DNA of 64,000 nucleotides, from the NCBI GenBank assembly GCA_963703145.1, contig OY969793.1:2976001-3040000 (forward strand), read 5' to 3'. A model generated the notes under the pieces. The model did not search any database. It had not been told where the DNA came from and was given only the letters and a program-made list of their open reading frames with translations. Positions 45,003 through 53,220 of this stretch are shown here, one piece after another. Position 1 is the first letter of the stretch. Every line of letters starts with the position of its first letter. The position numbers and the translations under genes were made by a program. Origin of the DNA: Bog-756 sp963703145 (GTDB taxonomy: Bacteria; Actinomycetota; Acidimicrobiia; Acidimicrobiales; RAAP-2).

Positions 45003-45260
45003 CGACCTAGCCAGGGCGGCCTGGTGGGCACATTGCACCGTCCAGACGGCATGGATGCCTGGCGACGGATTCACCCCCGCCAGCCCACATCGACCCAAGC
45101 CGAGATGCCCAACCCAGCACTTCGTCGCGTCTACTGAAAACGCGACGACTCATGTGGATATGCTACCTGCGCAGGGGCTCGGCGTCCCTTGGGCGGTGGC
45201 CGGAGATCAAGAAGCAGTCGAATCCGGCGCTGGCTGACGGGCGATCTCGATCAGAGGACC

Positions 45261-46640
45261 ATGGTGACTTCCTCTCATGGCATCAACGAGGGGCCTCGTC
45301 GCTGGGGAATGCTCGCCGTCATCAGCCTCGGGGTGATGGCGCTGACGCTCAACTGGTTCGACATCGCCACCGCATTCCCCCTAATCGGGGCTGAATTCCA
45401 CGTGGGTCTCGGACCATTGAGCCTGCTCATCTCGCTCTACATTGTGGGCTACGGGGTCTCGCACATTCCCGGTGGAATGCTGTCGACCAGGATCGGAATG
45501 GAACGGACCATCCTCCTCGGATTAGCCGTCCAAGGGTTGGCCGGGGTGATGTCCGGGCTGTCGGTGAACTATCCCGAACTGGCTGTCTTCCGGGTCATCA
45601 GCGGCATTGGCGGCTCGGTGTTCGTCGCCGTCGGCATGGCGGCTATGGCCATTTGGTTCCGGGACCACGAAATCACCCTGGCGCTCGGCGTCACTGGAGG
45701 GGCAGCGTTCAGCGCTGGAGCTGCCGTCGCCCTCTACGTCTGGATCTTCATCCAGCGGGACGTGGGGTGGCACACATCGTTGGTTCTGGCCGGGATCTTC
45801 GAGCTCGGAGTCATGGTGGTGACTCTGATCGCATTTGCCATGCCCCGGGGCCTACAGCCGTTCTCCGGGGGGAGATTCGATCGCTCCGCACTCGTGGCCT
45901 CGCTAGCCAGCAGGGATCTGTGGGTCTACGGGATCGCGCTACTGGGAGGCTACGGCGCGTACTTCACCACCTCACAGCTCTTCACCACTTACGCCACCCA
46001 AGATCGGCACCTGAGCGTGTCGTCCGGCGGACTCCTGTCCGCTCTCATCCTGCTGGCCGGCATCCCGGGCAGTCTGCTCGGTGGCTGGTGGGCCGATCGG
46101 AGCAAGAATCTGCGGCTGTTCGTGGTGGGACCCCTGGTCATCGTCGCGGTGCTCCTGGCTCTGATTCCCGCGGTCCCCACCGGGGCGCTGTGGGTGCTCG
46201 GGATCGGGATCGGCTTCTTCCTGATCTTCGGCTTCGCTGCCTGGCTGGCCGTGCCGACACGGGTCAGCAACATCGACCACGCCTATATCGGCACGGCGAC
46301 CGGACTGATGCTCACGCTTGCGGCTGTAGGCGGATTCTTCATCCCCATCCTGTTCGGTCACCTCGTACCGCACACGAGCTACACAACAGGCTGGATCTTC
46401 CTGGCGGCCGTAACCATTGTCTTCGCCATCGTCGGACTGGTCGGCCACAACCCTGTCGTGCACCCAGTACCCCAGAAGAAGTCCATTGATAGAACGAAAG
46501 ATCTTGTCGAGGATGGAATCGACCGGGCGAGGGCGGCAGTGGCTGCCGGAGATGCTGGTATCGCAGCTCACCTCCTCGATGTCCCCGCTGACGAGGTATC
46601 GCGAGTCATTGGCCCTCGTCGCTCGGCTACAAAGCGCTGA
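45261..46640 (+). CDS. MFS transporter
   Basis: 459 residues from the ATG at 45261 (GAGG upstream). Twelve membrane helices with MFS loops: 'GGMLSTRIGMERTILLGLAVQGLAGVMSGLSV', 'FRVISGIGGSVFVAVGMAAMAIWF' and 'LLGGWWADRSKNLRLFVVGPLVI' (motif A of the second half). The last ~55 residues are cytoplasmic and charged ('KKSIDRTKDLVEDGIDRARAAVAAGDAGIAAHLLDVPADEVSRVIGP'), an unusual helical tail. It is divergent from LuxR regulator A (258 bp apart) and may be under its control. The substrate is not predictable. Confidence 0.88.
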   Translation: MVTSSHGINEGPRRWGMLAVISLGVMALTLNWFDIATAFPLIGAEFHVGLGPLSLLISLYIVGYGVSHIPGGMLSTRIGMERTILLGLAVQGLAGVMSGLSVNYPELAVFRVISGIGGSVFVAVGMAAMAIWFRDHEITLALGVTGGAAFSAGAAVALYVWIFIQRDVGWHTSLVLAGIFELGVMVVTLIAFAMPRGLQPFSGGRFDRSALVASLASRDLWVYGIALLGGYGAYFTTSQLFTTYATQDRHLSVSSGGLLSALILLAGIPGSLLGGWWADRSKNLRLFVVGPLVIVAVLLALIPAVPTGALWVLGIGIGFFLIFGFAAWLAVPTRVSNIDHAYIGTATGLMLTLAAVGGFFIPILFGHLVPHTSYTTGWIFLAAVTIVFAIVGLVGHNPVVHPVPQKKSIDRTKDLVEDGIDRARAAVAAGDAGIAAHLLDVPADEVSRVIGPRRSATKR

Positions 46641-46660
46641 TCCGGGGGCTTTATCGAGAA

Positions 46661-46833
46661 TCAGAGCGAGGCTGTCACATCGAGGCCCAGCCAGTCCAAG
46701 GCGTTCCAGCAGTGTCGCAATCGGTTGTTGGCTTTTTGTTGGCTCCGTTTATTGGCCTCAACCAGGCCATGTAGGTGAGCACCGCCGGGGTTGTTGGCTA
46801 CGTTGCTGACGCAACGCTCTGACCAGGATTTGT
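46661..46833 (-). pseudogene. C-terminal reading-frame fragment cut by the IS3 element
   Basis: The minus strand is open from the IS edge to a TGA at 46661-46663, giving 'SWSERCVSNVANNPGGAHLH... NRLRHCWNALDWLGLDVTASL'. I do not recognise it. It may be the tail of a gene interrupted by the insertion sequence, or chance. Removing the IS and one TSD copy leads the frame directly into the 43-bp tRNA-derived repeat. Low confidence. Confidence 0.25.
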
Positions 46834-46862
46834 TGACCTTGACCCCAGATAGCGGACCGCTC

Positions 46863-47749
46863 TTATGAGAATTCGGTCTGGGCGTTGTTCAAGTGTAAAT
46901 CTTCGAATTCGTTCGGGGTGAGGTAGGCGAGCGAACTGTGCCGCCGGGTCGGGTTGTAGAAGGTCTCGATGTAGTCGGCCATGGCTGTCGAGAGCTCGAG
47001 AACGGTTTTCCAGCTCTGGCGGTCCAACAGCTCGATCTGCATCGATCCCCAGAAGGACTCCATCGGGGCATTGTCGTAGCAGTCGCCGATGGTGCCCATC
47101 GAGCCCATGAGGCCGAATCGGCGGATGTTCTCGGTGAAGGCCCAGGAGGTGAACTGGGTGCCGTGGTCCGAGTGGATGACCGTGGTCAGCGAGGTCGAAC
47201 GGGACTCGGCCGCCATGGTCAGGGCATCGTTGACCAGGCGGTCTCACATCGCCGGTCGATGGCCCAGCCGACGACCTTGCGGGAGAAGACGTCAAGGACT
47301 GCACAGCAGTAGACCTTGCCCTCTCTGGTCGGATGCTCAGTGATGTCGGTCAGCCACAGCTCGTTCGGGGCCGTGGCCACGAACTTCCGCTTCACCAGGT
47401 CCTTTTCGGTGGCAACGTTGACCGGATTCGGCTTCCACTTCTTTGGACCGGGCAGGCCTCGTATGCCCAGCTCACGCAGGATCCTCCACACGAGCTTCTT
47501 GTTGACGATGAGGCCCCGCTCCTTCTCGAGAGCGGCGCGGATCCGCAACATGCCGTAGGTGCCTCGAGAGCGGGTGTGGATGTCGGCGATGGCGTCGGCT
47601 AGGAGCACACGGCGGATCTCGGCGTCAGTCGGCTTGTGGTGCTTGATCCCGTAGTAGGTCGATCTCGACAGCCCGACAACGTCACAGGCCAGTCGCTCGG
47701 AGTAGCCCAGGTTGTTCAGCCCTCGGACAACCTGGTACTTCCTTTTGGG
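46863..47749 (-). CDS. IS3 transposase OrfB (rve/DDE integrase core), one frame break
   Basis: Read from the slippery site as 'RPKRKYQVVRGLNNLGYSERLACDVVGLSRSTYY', then an HTH_21-type region ('RSRGTYGMLRIRAALEKERGLIVNKKLVWRILRE') and the rve core. The DDE residues are all present: Asp in 'ELWLTDITEHP', Asp in 'VIHSDHGTQFTS' and Glu in 'DNAPMESFWGSMQIELL'. One base is missing near 47238 ('DRRCETA' then, in the other frame, 'LVNDALTMAAES'). As written the transposase is therefore broken; with one base restored it is complete. Confidence 0.88.
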
Positions 47750-48027
47750 TCGACATCCGCCTCCTGGTCGAAGAGCGCGCTCGCTGCCTTCACCAGCTTG
47801 AGCTCGTCCTCCAGCTCCTTGACGCGACTCCGGGCCTGGGCCAAGGGGTCGACCTCGAAGCTCTTGGCACCTGCTCGCCGACCGGCGTCGATCAACGCCT
47901 GGCGGCGCCACTTGTAGAGGGTGGCATCGCTGACCGAGAGCTCGATCACGAGGTCTTTGACCGGCTCGCCGGCCAGCATCCGTTCACAGGCCTTGTGACG
48001 GAACTCGCTCGAGTAGCGGAAGGACAT
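47716..48027 (-). CDS. IS3 transposase OrfA (helix-turn-helix)
   Basis: 103 residues from the ATG at 48027, with AGGAGG upstream. 'FRYSSEFRHKACERMLAGEPVKDLVIELSVSDATLYKWRRQALIDAG' is the InsE/OrfA helix-turn-helix. 'DPLAQARSRVKELEDELKLVKAASALF' is the leucine-zipper region used for multimerisation. OrfA alone regulates transposition; fused to OrfB by -1 frameshifting it gives the active transposase. The heptamer CCCAAAA lies 34 bp before its stop. Confidence 0.93.
   Translation of the reverse strand: MSFRYSSEFRHKACERMLAGEPVKDLVIELSVSDATLYKWRRQALIDAGRRAGAKSFEVDPLAQARSRVKELEDELKLVKAASALFDQEADVDPKGSTRLSEG
47743..47749 (-). other. Programmed -1 frameshift site CCCAAAA
   Basis: In the OrfA frame the minus strand reads C CCA AAA G, a perfect X-XXY-YYZ heptamer. 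A -1 slip gives CCC AAA AGG, which is exactly the frame that enters OrfB ('PKRKYQVV'). IS3-family elements use such sites to make the OrfAB transposase. Confidence 0.82.
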
Positions 48028-48097
48028 GTCTACCTCCTGGTAGATCACGACCAAATTCTCACAAAGGTGGTCCGCTATTCGGGATTCAGGTCATGTG

Positions 48098-48140
48098 GTG
48101 CGCTCGGAGGGATTCGAACCCCCAACCTTCTGATCCGTAG
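48098..48140 (-). repeat. Distal att-like copy of the tRNA-Arg 3' end (43 bp)
   Basis: Identical to 58218-58260. On the minus strand it starts with CTACGGATCAGAAGG and covers the anticodon loop, variable region, T-arm and acceptor 3' strand. The 5' half of a tRNA is missing beside it, so it is not a second functional tRNA. Confidence 0.88.
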
Positions 48141-48306
48141 CGCGCCTCGGGTTCGTTTCACCGGGTCCCGCCAAGTCCTAATTCGTCTCAAATATGCAGG
48201 TCAGATGGGGTGTGATTTTCGAGCCGCGAAATCGTCTGGGACTCGATGCTACGCCCTGGGACCCAATTGTTGGCTTTTTCGTTTTCGTTCCTTGCAGGCA
48301 GGCGAA

Positions 48307-48371
48307 TCAGAAGGTTTTGACCACTGTTGCACCCCTTGAAAGACCAAGTCAGAAGGTTTGATCAGAAGGTT
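48307..48371 (+). repeat. Three copies of TCAGAAGGTT near the att-like repeat
   Basis: TCAGAAGGTT occurs at 48307-48316, 48349-48358 and 48362-48371, in the opposite orientation to the same decamer inside the tRNA-derived repeat 170-270 bp away. The rest of 48141-48380 holds no gene I can recognise. Tyrosine recombinases often have such arm-type sites beside the core, so these may be remnants of the attachment region. Confidence 0.5.
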
Positions 48372-48380
48372 CGGAATCGC

Positions 48381-49145
48381 TCAGTTCTCCCCCCGTAGCA
48401 AGCCTTCGAGGGACTGCCCTATCCGCCGCATCTGATCCACACTCGGAGTGTTCGATTCCCCCGCCCCGGATCGGACGATGGTTCCCACCGTCCGGTCTGC
48501 CTCATCGATCATGCAACGTCTGATCTCCCGTTGACACCAGGATCCGAGGTCGTGGGGAGCCTCGCGCAGGGTCTCGGAAATGGATCGGGTCATGTCCGGG
48601 TGGGAGGTCAAACGGAACAGGTCGAGATAGTCCCCTCCGGCTTTCTCCGCTCGCGCCGCACGCCTTTTCGGAGCGGACTGGAGCTTCATGGCCACCAGGC
48701 TTGCCGGGCTAGCGATTCGGCACCGAGCCTCGGCCACCACCTCTCCACCCTCTTCGGCGATGAGCGTGAGGTCCTCGGCTGTGTCGAGTGCCCAACGATG
48801 GGCCAGTACGAAGATGCGGTCTGCCTCCCCCTCGGGCAGGAGATCCGGTGAAATGTCGGCCGCCGGTACGTCTCCGACGGCAATGCAGTCGATCTTCGTA
48901 CCGAGGAATAGCCCATCGGCGCCAACGGTACTGATGACGGCCTCAATGGCCGTCGGCTCGTCACCGTGCTGCGTGGCCACCGTGTCCAGGTCGTAGGTGA
49001 CCCGATGAGCGCCTTGGAGTCGGGCGAGAACGGCCAGGCCGCCGATCACGGCGAACTCTCCGATCGGGACCGCCTCCGCCAACGCGGCCAGAGAGGTCAC
49101 CAGCGGTGCCACCCCGGAGTTCGCCAGGCGGAGTTCACCAGACAC
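48381..49145 (-). CDS. AbiEii-like nucleotidyltransferase toxin
   Basis: 254 residues from a GTG at 49145, which overlaps the upstream stop by 11 bp; the frame is open to 49190. 'EFAVIGGLAVLARLQGAHRVTYDLDTVA' carries the GG...DxD nucleotidyltransferase motif typical of AbiEii/AbiGii-type toxins. 'AEARCRIASPASLVAMKLQSAPKRRAARAEKAGGDYLDLFRL' is the downstream conserved segment in which K-x-x-A/R and D-x-x-D-L residues follow the catalytic core. Type IV AbiEii toxins modify RNA or tRNA with nucleotides and stop growth, aborting phage infection. The pairing with an AbiEi-like gene supports the call. Direct assignment of activity is inference. Confidence 0.65.
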   Translation of the reverse strand: MSGELRLANSGVAPLVTSLAALAEAVPIGEFAVIGGLAVLARLQGAHRVTYDLDTVATQHGDEPTAIEAVISTVGADGLFLGTKIDCIAVGDVPAADISPDLLPEGEADRIFVLAHRWALDTAEDLTLIAEEGGEVVAEARCRIASPASLVAMKLQSAPKRRAARAEKAGGDYLDLFRLTSHPDMTRSISETLREAPHDLGSWCQREIRRCMIDEADRTVGTIVRSGAGESNTPSVDQMRRIGQSLEGLLRGEN

Positions 49146-50082
49146 GGGCGGTCTCCTGAGGGTCCCAGCCTTCGAGTATCTCGCGACCACGAGCCCGGTC
49201 CTGAGCGAGGTCGAGGGCGATGATCAGGCCGTGGGCTACGAGGAATCCGTCCCGAGTCGTGGTCGATGCCAGGGTGAAGCCATATCGTGACGGGCACACC
49301 GCGATCTCCGATCCCGTCCAACCGGACGGGGCGCCATAGGCCCCCACCACCGTGGCCAGGTCGGTGTCGTCGGCAACATAGAGCCTGGGCCACCCTCCCG
49401 CGGGTCCGGCGGCCACCGGTACACCGAGGGAGACCGCACCGAGAGTGCCACTCAGTCGGAACCGTTCGGGTGGCTCGGGCGGCGGAGCTTGAGGCATCGG
49501 ATGCCAACGGGGCTTCCACTCCTCAGCAACGGCCCAGAACAGCTCGGGCACGAACGGCCGGTTGTCCGAACCCACCAGTCCCTGGGACCGGAGCTCAGAC
49601 AGGATCTCCGACACCCGGCCCGGGGAGCGATCGATCTGGCGCGCAACGGAGTGGACACCCTGCGACTCGGTGGGATTCACGAGTAGCGCCAAGACCACAT
49701 CAAGACCTGTGCCTCTGAACACGCTGACGACCCTCCGGGGAGGCACCACCGGCCCTGTGGGGACTTCGGCATTGATAAAGAAGCCAGGGGCCCTGACCCA
49801 GAGGTGCCCCCTTCGATCGAACCACGCCAGGCCGACCCGGCTCAGCTCTTCTCTCGCCGCTGTTGAAATCCGATCAGCAACGATGATCGTCGCTGCTCCC
49901 CTGTCACCCTCGTGGAGGTGAGCAAGAAGGCGAGCGTCGCTTTCACGCACAACCTTCAGTTGGTTGACAGCAAAAGGCAGACCGCCAATCTCGATACAGT
50001 CCGCCGACACCCGGACAGCGGAGATACCAGCCTGCTCGAGCACCTCGAGCAATTCTGGAATGTTCTGTATTCGTGGTGCCAC
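49135..50082 (-). CDS. AbiEi-like antitoxin / winged-helix transcriptional regulator
   Basis: 315 residues from a GTG at 50082 that lies inside a palindrome. A ~100-residue N-terminal domain ('TAAREELSRVGLAWFDRRGHLWV') is followed by a winged helix ('GVHSVARQIDRSPGRVSEILSELRSQGLVG') and a C-terminal domain of AbiEi type ('LGAVSLGVPVAAGPAGGWPRLYVADDTDLATVVGAYGA... LAQDRARGREILEGWDP'). In AbiE systems this protein represses the operon and counteracts the nucleotidyltransferase toxin. It overlaps the toxin gene by 11 bp. A fossil of the same C-terminus lies at 29545. Alternative: a MarR/ArsR-like regulator not tied to toxicity. Confidence 0.62.
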   Translation of the reverse strand: MAPRIQNIPELLEVLEQAGISAVRVSADCIEIGGLPFAVNQLKVVRESDARLLAHLHEGDRGAATIIVADRISTAAREELSRVGLAWFDRRGHLWVRAPGFFINAEVPTGPVVPPRRVVSVFRGTGLDVVLALLVNPTESQGVHSVARQIDRSPGRVSEILSELRSQGLVGSDNRPFVPELFWAVAEEWKPRWHPMPQAPPPEPPERFRLSGTLGAVSLGVPVAAGPAGGWPRLYVADDTDLATVVGAYGAPSGWTGSEIAVCPSRYGFTLASTTTRDGFLVAHGLIIALDLAQDRARGREILEGWDPQETARVW

Positions 50083-50092
50083 GAATACAGAA
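50063..50092. promoter_or_regulatory. 14-bp inverted repeat over the AbiEi-like start codon
   Basis: TTCTGTATTCGTGG (50063-50076) and CCACGAATACAGAA (50079-50092) are perfect arms around a 2-bp spacer. They cover the GTG at 50080-50082. AbiEi antitoxins repress their own operon by binding inverted repeats, so this is a strong candidate autoregulatory operator. If so, repression would act at the very start of the gene. Confidence 0.75.
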
Positions 50093-50244
50093 TACCATCC
50101 CGGAAGCAGCTAATTTGGTACTTTTTCGGCTTGACGAGAGTGAAGGTCTTGCCGTCTACCTGCCCCAACAATCAGGTCGATAAAAAGCATGAGCCGGAAG
50201 ACGTCCGAACGACCGAGTCCGAAAGATCCAGCTGCGGAGGCGTG

Positions 50245-52977
50245 GTGAGCCGTCCCGCTCCCGTTGTACCTAACGCTCACGAACCTCCAGTCGGGTTCGT
50301 AGGGCGTCAGCGAGAGCTCGAGGCTCTGTCCTCAATCGCCGGGACTGTCATGTCGGGAGCCTCCAGAGTCGTCTGGGTCGAGGGTGAGGCCGGGTCCGGC
50401 AAGACATCGCTTGTTCGCCGAGCTCTGTCGCAGTTGCCTCCGAATGTCCGGATTCGACGGGCCACAGGCGAGGAGCTGGCCGTTGAGGTCGAGTTCGCCG
50501 TGATGGACCAGTTGACGACCGTCGACTCCAGGAGCCCGTTCGCAGCTGGACTCGAACTTCTCACTCGGATCCACGAGAACGACCACGAGGAACCGGTCGT
50601 CGTGGTGGTGGAAGACCTGCACTGGGCTGATACGGCTTCCCGGCAGGCCCTTTTGACATTCGCGAGACGACTCGAGCAGGACCGGGTACTGCTCATCGTG
50701 ACCAGTCGGCCCAGAGCCACATCCGACGGGTGGGAACGCCTGCAGCTCGACCCTGCCCGTTGCACGGTGCTTTCGGTCGAACCCTTTTCCATCGCCGATG
50801 TGGCCGCCCTGGCGGAGCTCCTCGATCTACCACTCGGTCCCGAGAGCACCGAGCGGCTTCACCACCACACCGATGGACATCCGCTGTACGTCCGCATGCT
50901 GCTGGCCGAAGTCGATCCTGAAGCGCTCGCCAGTGGTGCCGACCTTCCGGTACCCCGTTCACTGGCTTCGACCATCGTGGCCACGCTCGCCGGACTTCCC
51001 GAGCCAGCCCGTCGGCTGGCGTCAGCGTTGGCCGTCTTCAATTGCCCGACACCGCTGGCCATGCTCGGCCAGGTGGCAGGCATCACCGACAGCACCACGG
51101 CCCTCGAACTGCTCCTGGCGACCGGATTCGTCCAGTGGTCCCCGAGGGAGGACGGTTCTCCGGTCGACTTCTCGCACCCGTTGCATCGACTGGCGATCTA
51201 CGACGACCTCACTCCCACGCTCCGACGCCATTATCACCTGGAAGCGGCTGCGCTCGCCGACGCGTCGACCGCTCTGGACCATCGTTTCGCTGCCGCCGAC
51301 GGACCGGATCAAGCTCTGGCTGAAGCCCTCGCCGAAGCTGCCCGCGAGCGCAGTCGTCAGCGAGCACTCTCGTCTGCCTCGTCGTACTACGTACGTGCGT
51401 CCGAGTGCACCGCCGACCCCCAAGATCGGTCCCGCTACCTCCTCCAAGCTGTCGAGCTTCTCCTCGAGGACCAGAAGATCTCACGTGCGGCATCATTCCT
51501 AGGTCGCGTCGACGCGTGCGTGTCCGGTGCTCGCCGGTCCTTGGTACTCGGGCTCCTGGCCTGGTCGGTCGGGGACACCACGCGAGCAGAGCATCATCTG
51601 AGCGACGCCCGGTCGATGGGTGCAGCCGAGTCACAGGTCGATGTGTTGACCAGCGCGCTCGTCCATCTCTCCACGCTCTACTTCAGCGCCAGTGATGGCG
51701 AACGGGCCCTCGCTACTGCGAACGAGGCGGTCGCACTTGACTCGACAGATCCTGATCTCTGCCGGGAGGCTTGGTCAGCGCTCGCAGTGGCCCAAGGCCT
51801 CTGTGCAGGTGCACCGGCCGGGATCGAGCGGCTGGTCGGCCGCCTGCCCGAAAGGCCCAGGGAAGTAGCAGACGAGGAGGTCGGGCTGCTGACTACCCGG
51901 GGGACCCTTCGCTTCTACGCCAGTCACACGGATGCAGCCATCGCCGACCTGCGGGGCGTCACCGAGAAGAGTCGAGGCAGCGTGGCGGTTCGTGCGCTGC
52001 CCCGAGCGCACATCCATCTGGCCCAACTCCTGCTGGCTCGCGGCGACTGGGACGAAGCCGAGCTGCATGCCCGCGTTGGGCTCTCCTTGGTCGAAGACGA
52101 GGGACATCTCTGGATCGAGGCACAGGCCCATGCGGCCCTCGGCACGATTCTGGCCTCCCGGGGAGAATGGGAGCCGGCACAGAACCATTCGGAGTCCGCC
52201 CGGCAAGCGGCGGTCGGCCTCGGGACCGCCGAGATGGTCTTCACCGCTTGCTACTTGGATGCCAGCATCGCTCGCGCACGGTCTGAACCGCAGGGCGTGG
52301 TGGACGCACTCGGTCCACTGGCCGAGTTTCCCGAGCGCATCCCGATGCTCAGTTCTCTGTCCTGGTGGTCGGTCCTCGTCGAAGCGCTGATCGACCTCGA
52401 TGACGTCGCGGCCGCGCGGCAACACCTGGACGAACTGGCGTCCGGAGTCGCCGCTCGACGCCTGAACTTCGATGCTCGCCTCGCCGGCCATCGGGCCCGG
52501 CTGTCAGCGGCCGCCGGCAATGACGAGGAGGCCCGCCTCGAATTCGTCCTGGCGATCGATCTCCTCACGGAGGACGACCCGCTGCTGGACCAGGCGTCGA
52601 TGCATCGGGCATTCGGGCGGTTTCTCGCCCCCCAGGACCGTCGGGCGGCAACGGTCCAACTCGAAGATGCGCACAGGTTGCTTGCTTCCGTCGGCGCGGG
52701 ACCCTTCCTCGAAGTGATCGACCGCGACCTGGCGTCGATCGGCACCCCGGCGAGGGGCCGCACGAATGAGGGCCGGTCTTCGATCCGCCTCACCGACCGG
52801 CAGCGGGACGTGGCCACACTCGTGGCCAAGGGACTCACGAATCGCGAGACGGCTGATCGGCTCTACCTGAGTGAGAAGGCCATCGAATACCACCTCGGGC
52901 TCGTCTTCGGGAAGCTCGGAATCCGCTCCCGGCGCGAGCTCCGCGAGCATCCCGCCATCGCTACTCCGACGACCTGA
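50245..52977 (+). CDS. LuxR family (LAL) ATPase regulator B
   Basis: 910 residues, intact. The GTG at 50245 follows GGAGG; the frame is open to 49912, but that stretch overlaps the divergent AbiEi gene. The N-terminal ATPase has Walker A 'VEGEAGSGKTSLV' and Walker B 'VVVVVEDLHWAD'. Later come 'HHHTDGHPLYVRMLLAE', many TPR-like helices and the C-terminal HTH 'LTDRQRDVATLVAKGLTNRETADRLYLSEKAIEYHLGLVFGKLGI'. It parallels regulator A in length, domain order and the small gene downstream, sharing 'GFVGR.REL' at the start. The palindrome 10 bp after its stop suggests it controls the plus-strand cassette that follows. Confidence 0.9.
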   Translation: MSRPAPVVPNAHEPPVGFVGRQRELEALSSIAGTVMSGASRVVWVEGEAGSGKTSLVRRALSQLPPNVRIRRATGEELAVEVEFAVMDQLTTVDSRSPFAAGLELLTRIHENDHEEPVVVVVEDLHWADTASRQALLTFARRLEQDRVLLIVTSRPRATSDGWERLQLDPARCTVLSVEPFSIADVAALAELLDLPLGPESTERLHHHTDGHPLYVRMLLAEVDPEALASGADLPVPRSLASTIVATLAGLPEPARRLASALAVFNCPTPLAMLGQVAGITDSTTALELLLATGFVQWSPREDGSPVDFSHPLHRLAIYDDLTPTLRRHYHLEAAALADASTALDHRFAAADGPDQALAEALAEAARERSRQRALSSASSYYVRASECTADPQDRSRYLLQAVELLLEDQKISRAASFLGRVDACVSGARRSLVLGLLAWSVGDTTRAEHHLSDARSMGAAESQVDVLTSALVHLSTLYFSASDGERALATANEAVALDSTDPDLCREAWSALAVAQGLCAGAPAGIERLVGRLPERPREVADEEVGLLTTRGTLRFYASHTDAAIADLRGVTEKSRGSVAVRALPRAHIHLAQLLLARGDWDEAELHARVGLSLVEDEGHLWIEAQAHAALGTILASRGEWEPAQNHSESARQAAVGLGTAEMVFTACYLDASIARARSEPQGVVDALGPLAEFPERIPMLSSLSWWSVLVEALIDLDDVAAARQHLDELASGVAARRLNFDARLAGHRARLSAAAGNDEEARLEFVLAIDLLTEDDPLLDQASMHRAFGRFLAPQDRRAATVQLEDAHRLLASVGAGPFLEVIDRDLASIGTPARGRTNEGRSSIRLTDRQRDVATLVAKGLTNRETADRLYLSEKAIEYHLGLVFGKLGIRSRRELREHPAIATPTT

Positions 52978-52986
52978 CGTCACAAA

Positions 52987-53003
52987 CTAGGGAATTTCCC
53001 TAG
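52987..53003 (+). promoter_or_regulatory. Putative LuxR operator upstream of small protein B
   Basis: CTAGGGAATTTCCCTAG is a perfect palindrome (8-1-8) centred 43 bp before the ATG at 53038. A CACGAT -10-like hexamer lies at 53026-53031, placing the transcript start at or next to that ATG. The matching site for copy A is at 42209-42225 with nearly the same spacing. Confidence 0.7.
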
Positions 53004-53037
53004 GGACTCGGGCCGCGCTGTCCGCCACGATGGCGAT

Positions 53038-53220
53038 ATGGAAGTCATCCTCGATCTGACGTCGAGTGCTCAGGGCCGGATGAGTGGCACGGTCAGCAAG
53101 GGCAGCTCAAGCGCCCTTCTCCCGTTTTCCGGCGCGCTGGAGCTCGTTGCCCGCCTCGAGCAGCTCCTCGATGAGCCCGATGACGTCCACCCGTCGAACG
53201 AGCAGAGGAGCGAGCTGTGA
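53038..53220 (+). CDS. Small protein (60 aa) of LuxR-linked family, copy B
   Basis: 60 residues: 'MEVILDLTSSAQGRMSGTVS', then 'LLPFSGALELVARLEQLLDE' and a polar tail. It aligns with the 57-residue protein at 42000-42173 over ~45 positions, sharing the pattern GR-x2-G-x-(V/I), a gap, FSG-x-LEL-x3-LE-x-L. Two short strands followed by a helix are expected, with no signal peptide or membrane segment. Its stop overlaps the GTG of the next gene (GTGA), so it is coupled to the membrane protein. I know no family name or function. Confidence 0.7.
   Translation: MEVILDLTSSAQGRMSGTVSKGSSSALLPFSGALELVARLEQLLDEPDDVHPSNEQRSEL

Larger units (their letters stand above)
46834..48093 (-). mobile_element. IS3-family insertion sequence (1,260 bp)
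   Basis: Ends are inverted repeats beginning TGACCTTGACCCCAGATAGC (left) and TGACCTGAATCCCGAATAGC (right, minus strand), alike over about 40 bp. Both are flanked by the trinucleotide TGT (46831-46833 and 48094-48096), a 3-bp target duplication. Two overlapping minus-strand frames, orfA and orfB, are joined by a CCCAAAA slippery heptamer. The TSD and clean ends point to a relatively recent insertion. It lies 4 bp from the distal copy of the tRNA-derived repeat. Confidence 0.93.

Noticed and set aside
46661..46833. Integrase C-terminus next to the island
   Set aside because: The tail does not show the tyrosine-recombinase motifs (H-x-x-R, Y). I list it only as an unidentified fragment.
48098..48140. 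A second tRNA-Arg gene
   Set aside because: Only the 3' 42 nt are present. The sequence beyond 48140 shows no D-arm or 5' acceptor strand.
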